From Microbacterium sp. C7(2022) (GTDB lineage Bacteria > Actinomycetota > Actinomycetes > Actinomycetales > Microbacteriaceae), in assembly GCF_028823665.1 (NCBI RefSeq), contig NZ_JAPEHV010000002.1, positions 1 through 64,000 on the forward strand: 64,000 nt of DNA, read 5' to 3'. Shown in pieces: positions 26,603 through 36,502 of the stretch. Each line of letters starts with the position of its first letter. Position 1 is the first letter of the stretch. The notes under the pieces are model-generated. The model did not search any database. It was given only the letters and a program-made list of their open reading frames with translations, and had not been told where the DNA came from. Both the position numbers and the translations under genes were made by a program.

Positions 26603-27880
26603 GTGACTCCTAGCGCGAAGACAACAGCCAAGAAGGCTGCTCCGGACACCGAGCTGGACGAAGCCGCCGAGGCGACGCCCGCGCGGAAGGCGCCCGCGAA
26701 GCGCACTGCCGCGAAGGCCGCTCCGAAGAAGGCGACGACCAAGAAGAAGGCTGCCGACGAGGACCTCGACGACGAAGTAGAGGCCAGCGAAGACGACGCC
26801 GACACCGGCAAGGCGTCGCAGGCCGCAGGTGACGACGCATCCGACGATGATGAGGACGGCGAGAGCACGAAGCCGGCCTTCACGGAGCCACTGCCCACGG
26901 GAGCGATCGTCATCTCGTCCAGTGACGAAGAAGACGTGCCGGTCTACTCCACTCAGATCACGGGTGCGACGGCCGATCCGGTCAAGGACTATCTGAAGCA
27001 GATCGGAAAGGTCCCGCTTCTCAACGCCGCCGAAGAGGTCGAACTGGCCATGCGGATCGAGGCGGGACTGTTCGCCGAAGAGAAGCTGTCGCACATGTCG
27101 GCTGCCGAGAAGACGAGCCAGCTCGGCCTCGACCTGCAGTGGGTGGCCCGCGATGGACAACGCGCGAAGAGTCACCTGTTGGGCGCCAACCTGCGCCTCG
27201 TGGTCTCGCTCGCCAAGCGCTATACCGGGCGAGGAATGCAATTCCTGGATCTGATCCAGGAGGGCAACCTCGGCCTTATCCGCGCGGTCGAGAAGTTCGA
27301 CTACACCAAGGGCTTCAAGTTCTCGACGTACGCGACGTGGTGGATTCGTCAGGCGATCACCCGTGCGATGGCCGACCAGGCTCGTACCATCCGCATTCCC
27401 GTTCACATGGTCGAAGTCATCAACAAACTCGCTAGAGTGCAGCGTCAGATGCTGCAGGACCTCGGCCGTGAACCCACGCCGGAAGAGCTTTCTCGCGAAC
27501 TCGACATGACCCCCGAGAAGGTCATCGAGGTTCAGAAGTACGGCCGTGAGCCCATCTCGTTGCACACGCCGCTCGGCGAAGACGGCGACAGCGAATTCGG
27601 TGACCTGATCGAGGACACTGAAGCGGTTGTCCCCGCGGATGCCGTCGGCTTTACGATGCTGCAGCGCCAGCTCGAGTCACTTCTGGACTCCCTGTCGGAG
27701 CGCGAAGCAGGCGTGATTCGGATGCGCTTCGGCCTGGGAGATGGTCAGCCCAAGACGCTGGACCAGATCGGTGACACGTTCGGCGTGACGCGTGAGCGTA
27801 TTCGTCAGATCGAGTCCAAAACGATGGCGAAGCTGCGTCACCCGAGCCGTTCGCAGTCGCTCCGGGATTACCTCGAGTGA
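26603..27880 (+). CDS. sigA: Primary RNA polymerase sigma factor (sigma-70 group 1)
   Basis: 425 residues from GTG 26603 (AAAGGCGAAAC upstream). The N-terminal 110 residues are a Lys/Ala-rich then acidic extension typical of actinobacterial SigA/HrdB. Region 1.2 [16 protein letters not shown], region 2 with [16 protein letters not shown] and [17 protein letters not shown], region 3, and region 4.2 [19 protein letters not shown] are complete. It directs housekeeping transcription. The 234 bases upstream hold a TTGACA at 26529 but no convincing -10 partner, so the promoter is not called. It overlaps the next gene by 4 bases. Confidence 0.96.
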   Translation: MTPSAKTTAKKAAPDTELDEAAEATPARKAPAKRTAAKAAPKKATTKKKAADEDLDDEVEASEDDADTGKASQAAGDDASDDDEDGESTKPAFTEPLPTGAIVISSSDEEDVPVYSTQITGATADPVKDYLKQIGKVPLLNAAEEVELAMRIEAGLFAEEKLSHMSAAEKTSQLGLDLQWVARDGQRAKSHLLGANLRLVVSLAKRYTGRGMQFLDLIQEGNLGLIRAVEKFDYTKGFKFSTYATWWIRQAITRAMADQARTIRIPVHMVEVINKLARVQRQMLQDLGREPTPEELSRELDMTPEKVIEVQKYGREPISLHTPLGEDGDSEFGDLIEDTEAVVPADAVGFTMLQRQLESLLDSLSEREAGVIRMRFGLGDGQPKTLDQIGDTFGVTRERIRQIESKTMAKLRHPSRSQSLRDYLE

Positions 27881-28572
27881 GCGAGGCGAACGCCGGCAAG
27901 GCGCTGACGGTTGAGGTTGACGGCGCGTCCTTCGCGCGCATTCCGATTCGCACACGGGTCGTGATGCCCGGGGATGACCTCGACGCCTTCATTCGTGAAT
28001 ATGCTGCGGACGTCGTCCGTCCTGACGACATCTTGTTCGTCACGGAAAAGATCGTCGCGATCACGCAAGGGCGCTCATACTTGGTAGAGGACATCACCCC
28101 GCGCCGGTTGGCACTGTTCCTGTCGAAGTACGTCACGCGTACGCCGTACGGGATCGGCTTGGGGATGCCCGAGACGATGGAGATGGCGCTGCGCGAGTGT
28201 GGGACGCCGCGCATCCTGGTGGCGGCCGCGGTCGCTGCCGTGACGAAGGCGTTTGGACGTAAGGGCGACTTCTATCGCATCGCGGGCGACAAAGCACGCG
28301 CGATCGATGGGCCCACGAGCGGCACGATTCCGCCCTACAACAAGGCGGTTGTGCTCGGCCCTGAGCGTCCGCGCGAAGTTGCCCAGCGACTCAAGGCTCT
28401 ACTGGGCGGGGTTGCGCACGTGGCGGTTGTCGATATTAACGATCTCGGTGGCAATATCTTGGGCTCGACTCTGGAGAAGCAGTCCGAGAAGCAGCTGGTG
28501 GCCATCCTGAAGGACAACCCCCTCGGACAGGGACACGAGTCCACACCGCTCGGGGTTATTCGAAAGGTCTGA
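27877..28572 (+). CDS. Coenzyme F420-0:L-glutamate ligase-like protein (CofE/FbiB family)
   Basis: 231 residues; GTG start overlapping the sigA stop (GTGA). Matches the F420-0:gamma-glutamyl ligase family: [18 protein letters not shown] (residues 49-66), [43 protein letters not shown], and [16 protein letters not shown]. The enzyme adds glutamate to F420-0, but no other F420 gene is in the window, so it may act on another acceptor. Its tight coupling to the housekeeping sigma factor is notable. A strong hairpin follows. Confidence 0.75.
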   Translation: MSEANAGKALTVEVDGASFARIPIRTRVVMPGDDLDAFIREYAADVVRPDDILFVTEKIVAITQGRSYLVEDITPRRLALFLSKYVTRTPYGIGLGMPETMEMALRECGTPRILVAAAVAAVTKAFGRKGDFYRIAGDKARAIDGPTSGTIPPYNKAVVLGPERPREVAQRLKALLGGVAHVAVVDINDLGGNILGSTLEKQSEKQLVAILKDNPLGQGHESTPLGVIRKV

Positions 28573-28577
28573 GCTCG

Positions 28578-28620
28578 CATAAAGAACGGCCCACGCGATT
28601 CGCGCGGGCCGTTCTTTATG
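28578..28620. terminator. Bidirectional terminator
   Basis: 15-bp perfect stem (CATAAAGAACGGCCC and complement, 28578-28592/28606-28620) between convergent genes; the TTCTTTATG side gives a weak T-run for the sigA transcript. Confidence 0.9.
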
Positions 28621-28622
28621 CG

Positions 28623-29645
28623 TCAGAAGCCGATGGCTTGTCGGTATCGCGGCTTGTTGCCGGTGCGAATGCCAGTCACGCTTGGCTTGTTCTCATACAC
28701 ACCAGCACCCCAGTTGCCTTCGACGAGCACCGGGCCGTCGGGAGTCACTACGATGTCCCAGCCGACGTACTGAACGCGAGGTACGACTCGGGCTACCTGG
28801 TCGACAAATGCAATGACCTCGTCGATCATCGGGAGCTGGAAGTCTGCGATGACGAACCCGCTGTCGGGGTGCGTGCGATGAACGTTCTCGTGGGAGTCGT
28901 AGCCGGGGCCGCGCGAGTGCCCTCTGTCGTCGAGCATCGTGTAGAAGCCGCCGAACGTCATCTGGTCACTCACGGCACCGCGACCGAACTTCTGCGCCAT
29001 GGCCAGAATATGAGTGCGCTCCCCGTCGAAGAATGCGGTGACGCGCGTGGTGTTCACCGTTCCCGGGCACACCGCCGCGAGATCGTCATGCTGTCGGATG
29101 ACTTCCTCGATGAGTAGCTCTCCTCGGGCGAGCAGCCCGCTATGGAAGTCCGCCCAATCGGTCACATCCGCGGCGTGATAGCGGTGCACTCCCGTGCCAG
29201 CCTGGCCGACGGGTTCCTTCGTCACAATCGTGCCGTGACGCTCTGCGAACTCGCGGACGGCTTCCGCGTTGTCGGGTTCGACAACCAGCCAGTCACGGCG
29301 GAGGAATTCGCTGAAGACTCGATCAAACTCGATCTTGTCCTGAAAAATGTGGCGAAAGTCCGGGTGGTCGTACTTCTGAGACAGCTGATTCGACACCGGA
29401 TGCGTCATGTAGGTGGCGCGCTCTGCGCGCGTCAAGATCGCGAAGTCATAGTCGATGTAGTCCTGGAACCCCACGTTGCGAAAACCTGCTTGCCACAGCA
29501 TGTCGACCACCACCGCGGGCATCCACTTGCCGTGAGTATGCGAGGCTTCGCGCGCTCGCTCGAACACCGACGCAATGTTGATGCGGCGAGCGCGGCCGAT
29601 GAGGTAGCGAACGCGCGGACCGAGGCCGAGGCCCTGAGATGACAT
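28623..29645 (-). CDS. Sugar-transfer-associated ATP-grasp protein
   Basis: 340 residues. Fits the ATP-grasp family PF14397: TKEPVGQAGTGVHRY as nucleotide-binding loop (about residue 141), LLIEEVIRQHDDLAAVCPGTVNTTRV, FGRGAVSDQMTFGG, and YVGWDIVVTPDGPVLVEGNWGAGV with the metal-binding Glu-Asn pair. ATP-grasp enzymes join a carboxylate to an amine or thiol; the substrate here is unknown. It lies back to back with an alanine-racemase-like pair, which suggests a D-amino-acid or cell-wall substrate (inference). Confidence 0.85.
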   Translation of the reverse strand: MSSQGLGLGPRVRYLIGRARRINIASVFERAREASHTHGKWMPAVVVDMLWQAGFRNVGFQDYIDYDFAILTRAERATYMTHPVSNQLSQKYDHPDFRHIFQDKIEFDRVFSEFLRRDWLVVEPDNAEAVREFAERHGTIVTKEPVGQAGTGVHRYHAADVTDWADFHSGLLARGELLIEEVIRQHDDLAAVCPGTVNTTRVTAFFDGERTHILAMAQKFGRGAVSDQMTFGGFYTMLDDRGHSRGPGYDSHENVHRTHPDSGFVIADFQLPMIDEVIAFVDQVARVVPRVQYVGWDIVVTPDGPVLVEGNWGAGVYENKPSVTGIRTGNKPRYRQAIGF

Positions 29646-29690
29646 GCAGACTCCGGGGTAGGAAGAAGGGACCCGGATAGTCTAGAGGGC

Positions 29691-30359
29691 GTGACGTCAC
29701 CCGACCTGGAGATAGAGTTCTCCGATGCCGCCCCGGTGCGGGATAGTTCGCCGGTAGCGTTCGTTTCTCGCTCGGCACTGCTCCACAATGCACGTGACGC
29801 GCGTGCGCGTGGAGCGCGGACGTTCTCCCAGAGGGTACTCGCCGGAGACGCGTGGGGGCATGGCATCGACCTCGTGCGCTCAACGTTGGAATCAGTGGGT
29901 ATCGTCACGGGAACCGATGATCTAGACCCGGAGCATCTGTTCGGTGTGAGCGGATCAGGGGGTGTCCCCGCGATGGCGCTGGTCGGCACTGTGCTCTCTG
30001 TGAAGCGGCTTCGGGCTGGCGAGGGTGTGTCGTATGGCTACCTGCACCGGGCCCCAACGGACACACGGATCGCGCTCGTGACCGGAGGGTATGCGCAGGG
30101 GGTTGTGCGTTCGTTGGGCGGGAAGATCTCGGTCGCGCATGCGGAAGGGCAGCTTCCCGTGATCGGGCGCGTTGCGATGGACGTGTGCGTGGTCGATGTT
30201 GGTGATTCAGGCGTTATGCGAGGTGACAACGTTCTGTTCTTCGGTCGCAGCGAGCAAGGGGCCCCTCCCGTGCGGGAGTGGGCGCGGGAGTCAGGGCTCT
30301 CGATTGCCGAGATCACAACGATGGTGGGGCTTCGTGCGGTGCGGAGGGTCGCCGAATGA
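29691..30359 (+). CDS. Alanine racemase C-terminal-domain protein (Tyr-bearing half)
   Basis: 222 residues from GTG 29691. The last 130 residues are a full alanine racemase C-terminal beta-domain: VPAMALVGTVLSVKRLRAGEGVSYGY carries the catalytic Tyr (VSYG), then VIGRVAMDVCVVDVG and GDNVLFFG. The N-terminal PLP barrel is reduced to about 75 residues, and where the PLP Lys should be (KADAYGHG) the sequence reads LAGDAWGHG, so Lys is lost. It cannot be a complete racemase alone. It overlaps the next gene, which has the complementary half, by 4 bases. Confidence 0.8.
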   Translation: MTSPDLEIEFSDAAPVRDSSPVAFVSRSALLHNARDARARGARTFSQRVLAGDAWGHGIDLVRSTLESVGIVTGTDDLDPEHLFGVSGSGGVPAMALVGTVLSVKRLRAGEGVSYGYLHRAPTDTRIALVTGGYAQGVVRSLGGKISVAHAEGQLPVIGRVAMDVCVVDVGDSGVMRGDNVLFFGRSEQGAPPVREWARESGLSIAEITTMVGLRAVRRVAE

Positions 30360-31417
30360 CGGCTCGTTTCGTCGTCGACCTCGCGGCGCTCGAGGCCAAT
30401 GTCGCTCAGGTGCGCGACACGGTCGCCCCTGCCGAAGTGATGTTCGTCGTGAAGGACGACGCGTACGGGCACGGAATTGCGCGGGCGTGCACGACCGTCT
30501 ACCAAGCGGGCATCCGGTGGTTCGGCGCCTTCGATGTACGCACGGCCACGGCAGTGCGTCAGGTTGTCGGGGCACATGCGCGCATCTTCGTGTGGATCGC
30601 GGCTTCGCCCGCCGACATCGAAGAAGTCGTTCAGCACGATCTCGACCTCGGCGTGGGGGATCGCGCGCTTCTCCAGGATGTCGCGGGAACGGCGCTGCGG
30701 CATGGCCGGAGAATTCGTGTTCACCTGAAAGTCGACACGGGACTTCACCGCAATGGTGTGCGCCTCGACGAGTGGGAGGAGTTCGTCACTCGTGCGGTGG
30801 ACTTCCATCGATCGGGTCAGATCGAGATCGTCGGGCTCTGGAGCCATATCGCCGAGGCATCCGACGCGGAAGATGACGCCGCCCGCGAACAGTTCGAACG
30901 TGCCGGTGACATCCTCAGCCGGGCCGGAGTCACTTCGGTGATGCGGCACTTGGCTGCGAGCGCGGCATCGTTCGCCCGGCCCGAGTTTCGGTACGACATG
31001 GTGCGAGTCGGTGCGTTCTGCTACGGCATCCGATCCGCAGGTGGCGTGAACGAGCGAGAGCTCGGGCTACGCCCCGCGGCGCGCCTGGAGGCGGACGTTC
31101 TCAGCGTCGCGGCCGATCAGGTTTCGATCGATGTCGGGTCACTCGACGGCGTGCCGTCCCTCCTGTCGGGACGCGTAATTGTGGGCACACCGGGAGGCAC
31201 GCGACGTGTGATCCACGTCGGCGAGAGCGAATCCATGATCGAGTCATGGCCGGGGGCAGATGTGGGTGAGACCGTCCTGATCTTCGGCCCGGGAACGCAC
31301 GGAGAGGGATCGGCTACCGACATCGCGGAGGCACTGAACACCATCGGCGAAGAGGTAGTCGTGCGAGTCAGCCCGCGCGTCGCTCGACTGTACGAAAGCG
31401 GCGACGCCCGCGGCTGA
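30356..31417 (+). CDS. Alanine racemase-like protein (PLP-Lys-bearing half)
   Basis: 353 residues from ATG 30356 (ATGA overlap with the previous gene). The PLP barrel is intact: VVKDDAYGHG with the PLP Lys near residue 33, HLKVDTGLHRNGV, and VGAFCYGI. The C-terminal domain is degenerate: at the site of VSYGR it reads VSIDVGS, so the catalytic Tyr is missing, and the RVxMD motif is absent. Alanine racemase active sites join Lys of one subunit with Tyr of the other, so this protein and its neighbour could form a working heteromer. Substrate (Ala or another amino acid) is unknown. Confidence 0.8.
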   Translation: MTARFVVDLAALEANVAQVRDTVAPAEVMFVVKDDAYGHGIARACTTVYQAGIRWFGAFDVRTATAVRQVVGAHARIFVWIAASPADIEEVVQHDLDLGVGDRALLQDVAGTALRHGRRIRVHLKVDTGLHRNGVRLDEWEEFVTRAVDFHRSGQIEIVGLWSHIAEASDAEDDAAREQFERAGDILSRAGVTSVMRHLAASAASFARPEFRYDMVRVGAFCYGIRSAGGVNERELGLRPAARLEADVLSVAADQVSIDVGSLDGVPSLLSGRVIVGTPGGTRRVIHVGESESMIESWPGADVGETVLIFGPGTHGEGSATDIAEALNTIGEEVVVRVSPRVARLYESGDARG

Positions 31418-31455
31418 AACGCGCCTGCGGGACGCCGCTTGTTACGCGGGGAACC

Positions 31456-31677
31456 TCAGACGGCGTCGTGCAGCCGGGCAGTCTCGTCGTGCCAGCTGGT
31501 GGCGACTTCGCGGAGCTTCTCTTCATACTTGCGCCCGTGGTGTGCGCAGAAGAGCAGTTCGCTCCCGTTGACCTCGGCGGCGATGTATGCCTGCGCGCCG
31601 CAGGAATCGCACCGATCCGCAGCTGTCAGGCGGTACTCGAGGACGGCGGACTCGGCAGGTGTCGACAGTGTGTTCAT
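31456..31677 (-). CDS. DUF7455 zinc-ribbon protein
   Basis: 73 residues, start ATG 31677 behind GAGGAGG. CDSCG and CAHHG give a likely zinc site; the frame LTAADRCDSCGAQAYIAAEVNGSELLFCAHHGRKYEEKL is the conserved actinobacterial DUF7455 core. Commonly found next to topoisomerase genes, as here. Function unknown. Confidence 0.85.
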   Translation of the reverse strand: MNTLSTPAESAVLEYRLTAADRCDSCGAQAYIAAEVNGSELLFCAHHGRKYEEKLREVATSWHDETARLHDAV

Positions 31678-31869
31678 TTCGGTGCCTCCTCGATTGCGTA
31701 GATCATCGTTCCGGTTCTGAAATACAACCACGCTCTGCCAGGGAGAATGCCCATATTCCGCGACATTTCGCTCACCGCGTACGTTCCTGCCGTTACGGCA
31801 GCACCGGTCGCGACCGCGCGACGCGTGTCGGACAAGGTCAGTCGGATGCCGCGGATAGGCTTGAGGATT

Positions 31870-33939
31870 GTGACCGCTGAGTACTCCGCCCACCATCTTC
31901 AGGTCCTCGAGGGGCTCGAGGCGGTCCGTAAACGCCCCGGGATGTACATCGGCTCCACCGATTCCCGCGGACTGATGCACTGCCTCTGGGAGATCATCGA
32001 CAACTCGGTCGACGAAGCTCTCGCCGGGCACGGTTCGCGCATCGACATCATTCTCCACCCAGACGGGAGCGTCGAGGTGCGCGACCGTGCCCGCGGCATC
32101 CCCGTCGACATCGAGCCGCGCACGGGATTGTCGGGCGTCGAAGTCGTGTTCACCAAGCTTCACGCGGGCGGCAAGTTCGGCGGTGGTTCCTACGCGGCAT
32201 CCGGCGGGCTGCACGGTGTGGGTGCGTCCGTGGTGAACGCGCTGTCGGAACGCTTGGATGTCGAAGTCGACCGCGCCGGCAAGACCTGGGCCATGTCGTT
32301 CCATCGTGGCGAACCAGGAACGTTCGCGGGCGACGAGCCGACGTCGGCATTCAGCCCGTTCGAGAAGTCCTCGAGCCTGCGTACGGTAGGCCGCGCGCCC
32401 AAGGGCGTGACAGGTACGCGCATTCGGTACTGGGCAGATCGGCAGATCTTTACGAAGGATGCCGAGTTCGTACTTTCCGAGCTCGAGCAGCGCGCACGCC
32501 AGACGGCCTTCCTTGTTCCGGGCCTCGAGATCGTGATCCGTGACGAGCGGCAGGGCGAGCCGACGGAAACGTCATACCGGTTCGACGGCGGTATCTCAGA
32601 GTTCGCAGAGTTCCTTGCGCCGGATGCTGCGATCACTGACACCTGGCGGCTCACCGGATCCGGGTCCTTCACTGAGACGGTGCCGGTTCTGCAGGCCAGT
32701 GGTGCGATGGTGCCAACCGAGGTCGAGCGGGAATGTCACGTCGATGTTGCCGTGCGATGGGGGACTGGATATGAGACGACGGGGCGTTCTTTCGTCAACA
32801 TCATCGCGACGCCCAAGGGTGGCACGCACCAGCAAGGATTCGAAGCCGGCCTGATGAAGGTGCTGCGAGCCCAGGTCGCGGACAACGCCAGAAAACTCAA
32901 GGTCGGCAACGACAAGATCGAGAAGGACGACATCATGGCGGGCCTGAGCATGGTGCTCACGGTCCGGTTGCCCGAGCCGCAGTTCGAAGGGCAGACCAAG
33001 GAGATCCTCGGCACGCCAGCGGTACGGCAGATCGTTGCCAACGTTGTTGCGCGTGAGCTCGCCTCGCGGTTCGCCTCGACGAAGCGGGACGACAAGGCGC
33101 AGACAGCGTTGCTCCTGGAGAAAGTCGTCTCCGAGATGAAGGCCCGTATTTCGGCGCGCACGCACAAGGAGACCCAGAGGCGCAAGAACGCACTCGAGTC
33201 CTCCTCGCTCCCGGCCAAGCTGGTCGACTGCCGGTCGAACGACGTCGCCGACTCCGAACTCTTCATCGTCGAAGGGGACTCGGCGCTCGGCACGGCAAAG
33301 CTGGCGCGTAACAGCGAGTATCAGGCGCTCTTGCCGATTCGAGGCAAGATCCTCAACGTCCAGAAGGCGTCGATCAGCGACATGCTGTCGAACGCCGAGT
33401 GCGCGTCGATCATTCAGGTGATTGGTGCCGGTTCTGGTCGTTCCTTCGACATCGGAACCGCCCGGTACGGCAAGGTCATCCTGATGAGCGATGCGGATGT
33501 TGACGGAGCGCACATTCGGACGTTGTTGCTGACCCTGTTCTTCCGATACATGCGTCCTCTCATCGAGGAGGGTCGCGTTTTCGCGGCCGTTCCGCCCCTT
33601 CACCGCGTGATTGTCATCAACCCGGGTTCGAAGCCGAACGAGACCGTGTACACGTACTCCGAGAAAGAACTCCATGCGCTGCTGACGAAGCTCGGTAAGG
33701 CCGGCAAGCGATGGCAGGAACCGATTCAGCGCTACAAGGGTCTGGGCGAGATGGATGCCGATCAGCTCGCGACGACGACGATGGATCGCGCGGGCCGCTT
33801 GCTTCGTCGCGTGCGTGTCGACGATGCGGAAGCCGCCTCCCGCGTGTTCGAGCTGCTGATGGGCAACGAGGTTGCCCCCCGGCGCGAGTTCATCATCGAT
33901 GCCTCGGCTCGGCTCGATCGAGATCGTATCGACGCGTAG
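31870..33939 (+). CDS. parE: Type IIA topoisomerase B subunit (topoisomerase IV ATPase)
   Basis: 689 residues from GTG 31870; no Shine-Dalgarno is visible, but TAGGCT at 31854 could be a -10 for a nearly leaderless message. GHKL ATPase: VRKRPGMYIGS, EIIDNSVDEALAG, GGKFGGGSYAASGGLHGVGASVVNALS. Toprim: ELFIVEGDSALGTAK, MSDADVDGAHIRTLLLTLFFRYM, and RYKGLGEMDADQL. Supplies ATP-driven strand passage for chromosome decatenation with the parC product. Called parE rather than gyrB because parC lies tail-to-tail downstream, away from an origin context. Confidence 0.9.
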   Translation: MTAEYSAHHLQVLEGLEAVRKRPGMYIGSTDSRGLMHCLWEIIDNSVDEALAGHGSRIDIILHPDGSVEVRDRARGIPVDIEPRTGLSGVEVVFTKLHAGGKFGGGSYAASGGLHGVGASVVNALSERLDVEVDRAGKTWAMSFHRGEPGTFAGDEPTSAFSPFEKSSSLRTVGRAPKGVTGTRIRYWADRQIFTKDAEFVLSELEQRARQTAFLVPGLEIVIRDERQGEPTETSYRFDGGISEFAEFLAPDAAITDTWRLTGSGSFTETVPVLQASGAMVPTEVERECHVDVAVRWGTGYETTGRSFVNIIATPKGGTHQQGFEAGLMKVLRAQVADNARKLKVGNDKIEKDDIMAGLSMVLTVRLPEPQFEGQTKEILGTPAVRQIVANVVARELASRFASTKRDDKAQTALLLEKVVSEMKARISARTHKETQRRKNALESSSLPAKLVDCRSNDVADSELFIVEGDSALGTAKLARNSEYQALLPIRGKILNVQKASISDMLSNAECASIIQVIGAGSGRSFDIGTARYGKVILMSDADVDGAHIRTLLLTLFFRYMRPLIEEGRVFAAVPPLHRVIVINPGSKPNETVYTYSEKELHALLTKLGKAGKRWQEPIQRYKGLGEMDADQLATTTMDRAGRLLRRVRVDDAEAASRVFELLMGNEVAPRREFIIDASARLDRDRIDA

Positions 33940-33972
33940 TCGGGGCGTTGCCGTGGCGTTGCCGTGGCGGCG

Positions 33973-36429
33973 TCAGCGAACGCTAGTGCCGATGGCCGCC
34001 ACGACGGCGTCCAACGCCTGACCTGAGGCGTCTCGCTTGGCTCCGGGCGCAGGCAAGTTCCGCGTGGTCCCGGTGGCATCCACGGCGCGGGGATCGTCGC
34101 CCACCCACGCCAGGGTGAGAGTGTCCTCACCGCGCAGGAAGCGTTGGGTGCGCACTCCGCCGGTGGCTCGGCCCTTGGCCGGGAACTCTTCGAAGGACGA
34201 TACTTTCGCACTACCCGCGTCGGTACCCGCAAGCGCCTGGGTGGCACCGGCGATCGTGACGACGACGGTGTTCTCGGAGGCTGTGACAGCACTGAACCAG
34301 ATGGCTTGCGCTCCCGTGGCGAGACGAATGCCCGCCATACCGCCTGCCGCACGCCCCTGAGGGCGAACAGCGGAGGCATCGAAACGCAGTAGTTGTGCAT
34401 CGTCGCTCACGAAGACCAGCTCAGAATCGTCGGATGCTGGGGCCGCACCAACGACATGATCTCCATCCTTCAGCGCGATGATCTCCACGTCGTGCTTGTT
34501 GCTGATCTCGCTCGCGGCGACGCGTTTGACAACCCCCTGTGCCGTGCCGAGCGCGATGGCGGGTTCGGCGGTGAGGGGAACGATCGCCACAACGTGCTCA
34601 CCACCGCTCAGCCCCAGGTACTGATCGGCGCGTGTGCCTGCGGCGAGCTGCACGGAGTTCCCCGGTACCGACGGCAGGTCGACGGGGGAGAAACGAACCA
34701 GGCGCCCGCGATTGGTCACGGCGCCGAGGTCGCCTCGCGCCGTCGCGTCGACGGCCGAGCGGATCGCATCGTGCTTCGCTCGGCGGGTCGGGGTGACGAT
34801 GCCGCCCTGCGGCGCCTCGGCTGACAGCTCGGCTCGCACCATGCGTCCGGTTGCGGAGAGGAAGACCCGGCAGGGCGCGTCGGCGATTTGGAGCTCCGCG
34901 GCCGCGGCGGCGGCACGGGATCGAGGCTGCACGGGGCCGCCGTTGAGGAGCAGGGTCCGCCGCGGAGTGCCATACGTGTCCGCTGCGGCCTCGAGCTCGC
35001 GGGCAACTTGCGCGCGAAGGAGCCCGTCGTTCGCGAGAAGTTCTTCCAGATGTGCGATCTCGGCAAGCAGATTGTCGCGCTCGGCTTCAAGTTCGATGCG
35101 CGAGAACCGTGTCAGTCGTCGAAGACGAAGTTCGAGGATGTATTCGGCCTGCAGCTGCGTAAGGTCAAACACGTCCATGAGGCGTGTGCGCGCCTGATCG
35201 CCGTCGTCCGAGGCGCGGATGACCTGGATGACCTCGTCGATGTCGAGAATTGCGATCAGAAGTCCCTCGACCAGGTGCAGGCGGTCGCGACGTTTCTGCA
35301 GACGGAAACGGCTTCGTCGCGTGACGACGCTGATTCGGTGGTCGAGATACACCCGCAGCATGTCGCGCAGCCCCAGTGTCGCCGGCTGACCGTCCACCAG
35401 TGCGACATTGTTCATGCTGAAGGAATCTTCGAGCGGGGTCAGACGATATAGGTGCTCCAGCACCGCCTGGGGGTCGAAGCCCGTCTTGATGCCGATGATC
35501 AGCCGAAGTCCGTGGTGTCGATCAGTCAGGTCGGCGACATCGGCAATGCCCTGCAGCTTCTTGGCCGTGACGGCATCCTTGATTTTCTCGATGATGCGTT
35601 CGGGACCGACGAGGTACGGCAGTTCGGTCACGACGAGACCGGTACGACGCGGGCCGAGCGACTCGACCGAGACCTTCGCCCGCGTGCGGAAAGTTCCGCG
35701 CCCGTTGGCGTAGGCATCCTTGATCCCGTCGAGTCCCACAATGATTCCGCCGGAGGGCAGGTCTGGACCGGGAACGAACTCCATGAGGTCTTCGACCGAT
35801 GCGTTCGGATGCTCGAGAAGGTGGATAGCGGCGGCGACCACTTCGATGAGGTTGTGGGGCGCCATGTTCGTCGCCATGCCGACGGCGATTCCGGTGGTGC
35901 CGTTGACAAGCAGGTTGGGAAACGCTGCCGGCAGTACTTCAGGCTGCTGGAACTGACCGTCGTAGTTCGGGATGAAGTCCACGACGTCTTCGTCGAGGTT
36001 TTCCGTGAGAGCGAGCGCTGGCGGTGCCAGACGTGCCTCCGTGTATCGCGACGCGGCCGGCCCGTCATCCAACGAGCCGAAGTTTCCGTGACCGTCGACG
36101 AGGGGGACGCGCAGAGAGAACGGCTGCGCCAGACGCACGAGGGCGTCGTAGATCGCACTGTCGCCGTGAGGGTGCAGCTTACCCATCACCTCACCCACGA
36201 CGCGGGCGCTCTTGACGTGACCACGATCCGGCCGCAGGCCCATGTCGGCCATTTGGAACAGGATGCGTCGCTGCACGGGCTTGAGACCGTCACGCGCATC
36301 GGGGAGCGCTCGTGAATAGATCACGGAGTACGCGTACTCGAGAAACGACCCCTGCATCTCAGCAGAGACATCGACGTCTTCGATGCGCTCGTGGTCGGCG
36401 GGGGAGGAATCGGCGCGGGAAGTTGGCAT
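33973..36429 (-). CDS. parC: Type IIA topoisomerase A subunit (topoisomerase IV)
   Basis: 818 residues from ATG 36429. [32 protein letters not shown] opens the breakage-reunion domain; the nucleophile Tyr is in [11 protein letters not shown] near residue 121; the quinolone region reads [17 protein letters not shown]. Residues past 510 form the beta-pinwheel, without an obvious GyrA-box, supporting ParC over GyrA. Ends 33 bases from the parE stop, so the pair is convergent rather than co-transcribed. Confidence 0.88.
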   Translation of the reverse strand: MPTSRADSSPADHERIEDVDVSAEMQGSFLEYAYSVIYSRALPDARDGLKPVQRRILFQMADMGLRPDRGHVKSARVVGEVMGKLHPHGDSAIYDALVRLAQPFSLRVPLVDGHGNFGSLDDGPAASRYTEARLAPPALALTENLDEDVVDFIPNYDGQFQQPEVLPAAFPNLLVNGTTGIAVGMATNMAPHNLIEVVAAAIHLLEHPNASVEDLMEFVPGPDLPSGGIIVGLDGIKDAYANGRGTFRTRAKVSVESLGPRRTGLVVTELPYLVGPERIIEKIKDAVTAKKLQGIADVADLTDRHHGLRLIIGIKTGFDPQAVLEHLYRLTPLEDSFSMNNVALVDGQPATLGLRDMLRVYLDHRISVVTRRSRFRLQKRRDRLHLVEGLLIAILDIDEVIQVIRASDDGDQARTRLMDVFDLTQLQAEYILELRLRRLTRFSRIELEAERDNLLAEIAHLEELLANDGLLRAQVARELEAAADTYGTPRRTLLLNGGPVQPRSRAAAAAAELQIADAPCRVFLSATGRMVRAELSAEAPQGGIVTPTRRAKHDAIRSAVDATARGDLGAVTNRGRLVRFSPVDLPSVPGNSVQLAAGTRADQYLGLSGGEHVVAIVPLTAEPAIALGTAQGVVKRVAASEISNKHDVEIIALKDGDHVVGAAPASDDSELVFVSDDAQLLRFDASAVRPQGRAAGGMAGIRLATGAQAIWFSAVTASENTVVVTIAGATQALAGTDAGSAKVSSFEEFPAKGRATGGVRTQRFLRGEDTLTLAWVGDDPRAVDATGTTRNLPAPGAKRDASGQALDAVVAAIGTSVR

Positions 36430-36502
36430 GGACGATATGGCCTCGGGTGACGGCGGAACGGCGGGGCGCAACGTCTCTGCGGTCTGTGCGAGACTGGCCC
36501 GG

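Noticed and set aside
29691-31417. The racemase pair as one frameshifted alanine racemase gene
   Set aside because: Each product has its own N-terminal start and its own C-terminal domain; joining them would duplicate domains rather than restore one gene.
33944-33966. Tandem 11-bp repeat between parE and parC
   Set aside because: Two copies only in a short convergent gap; likely simple slippage without function.
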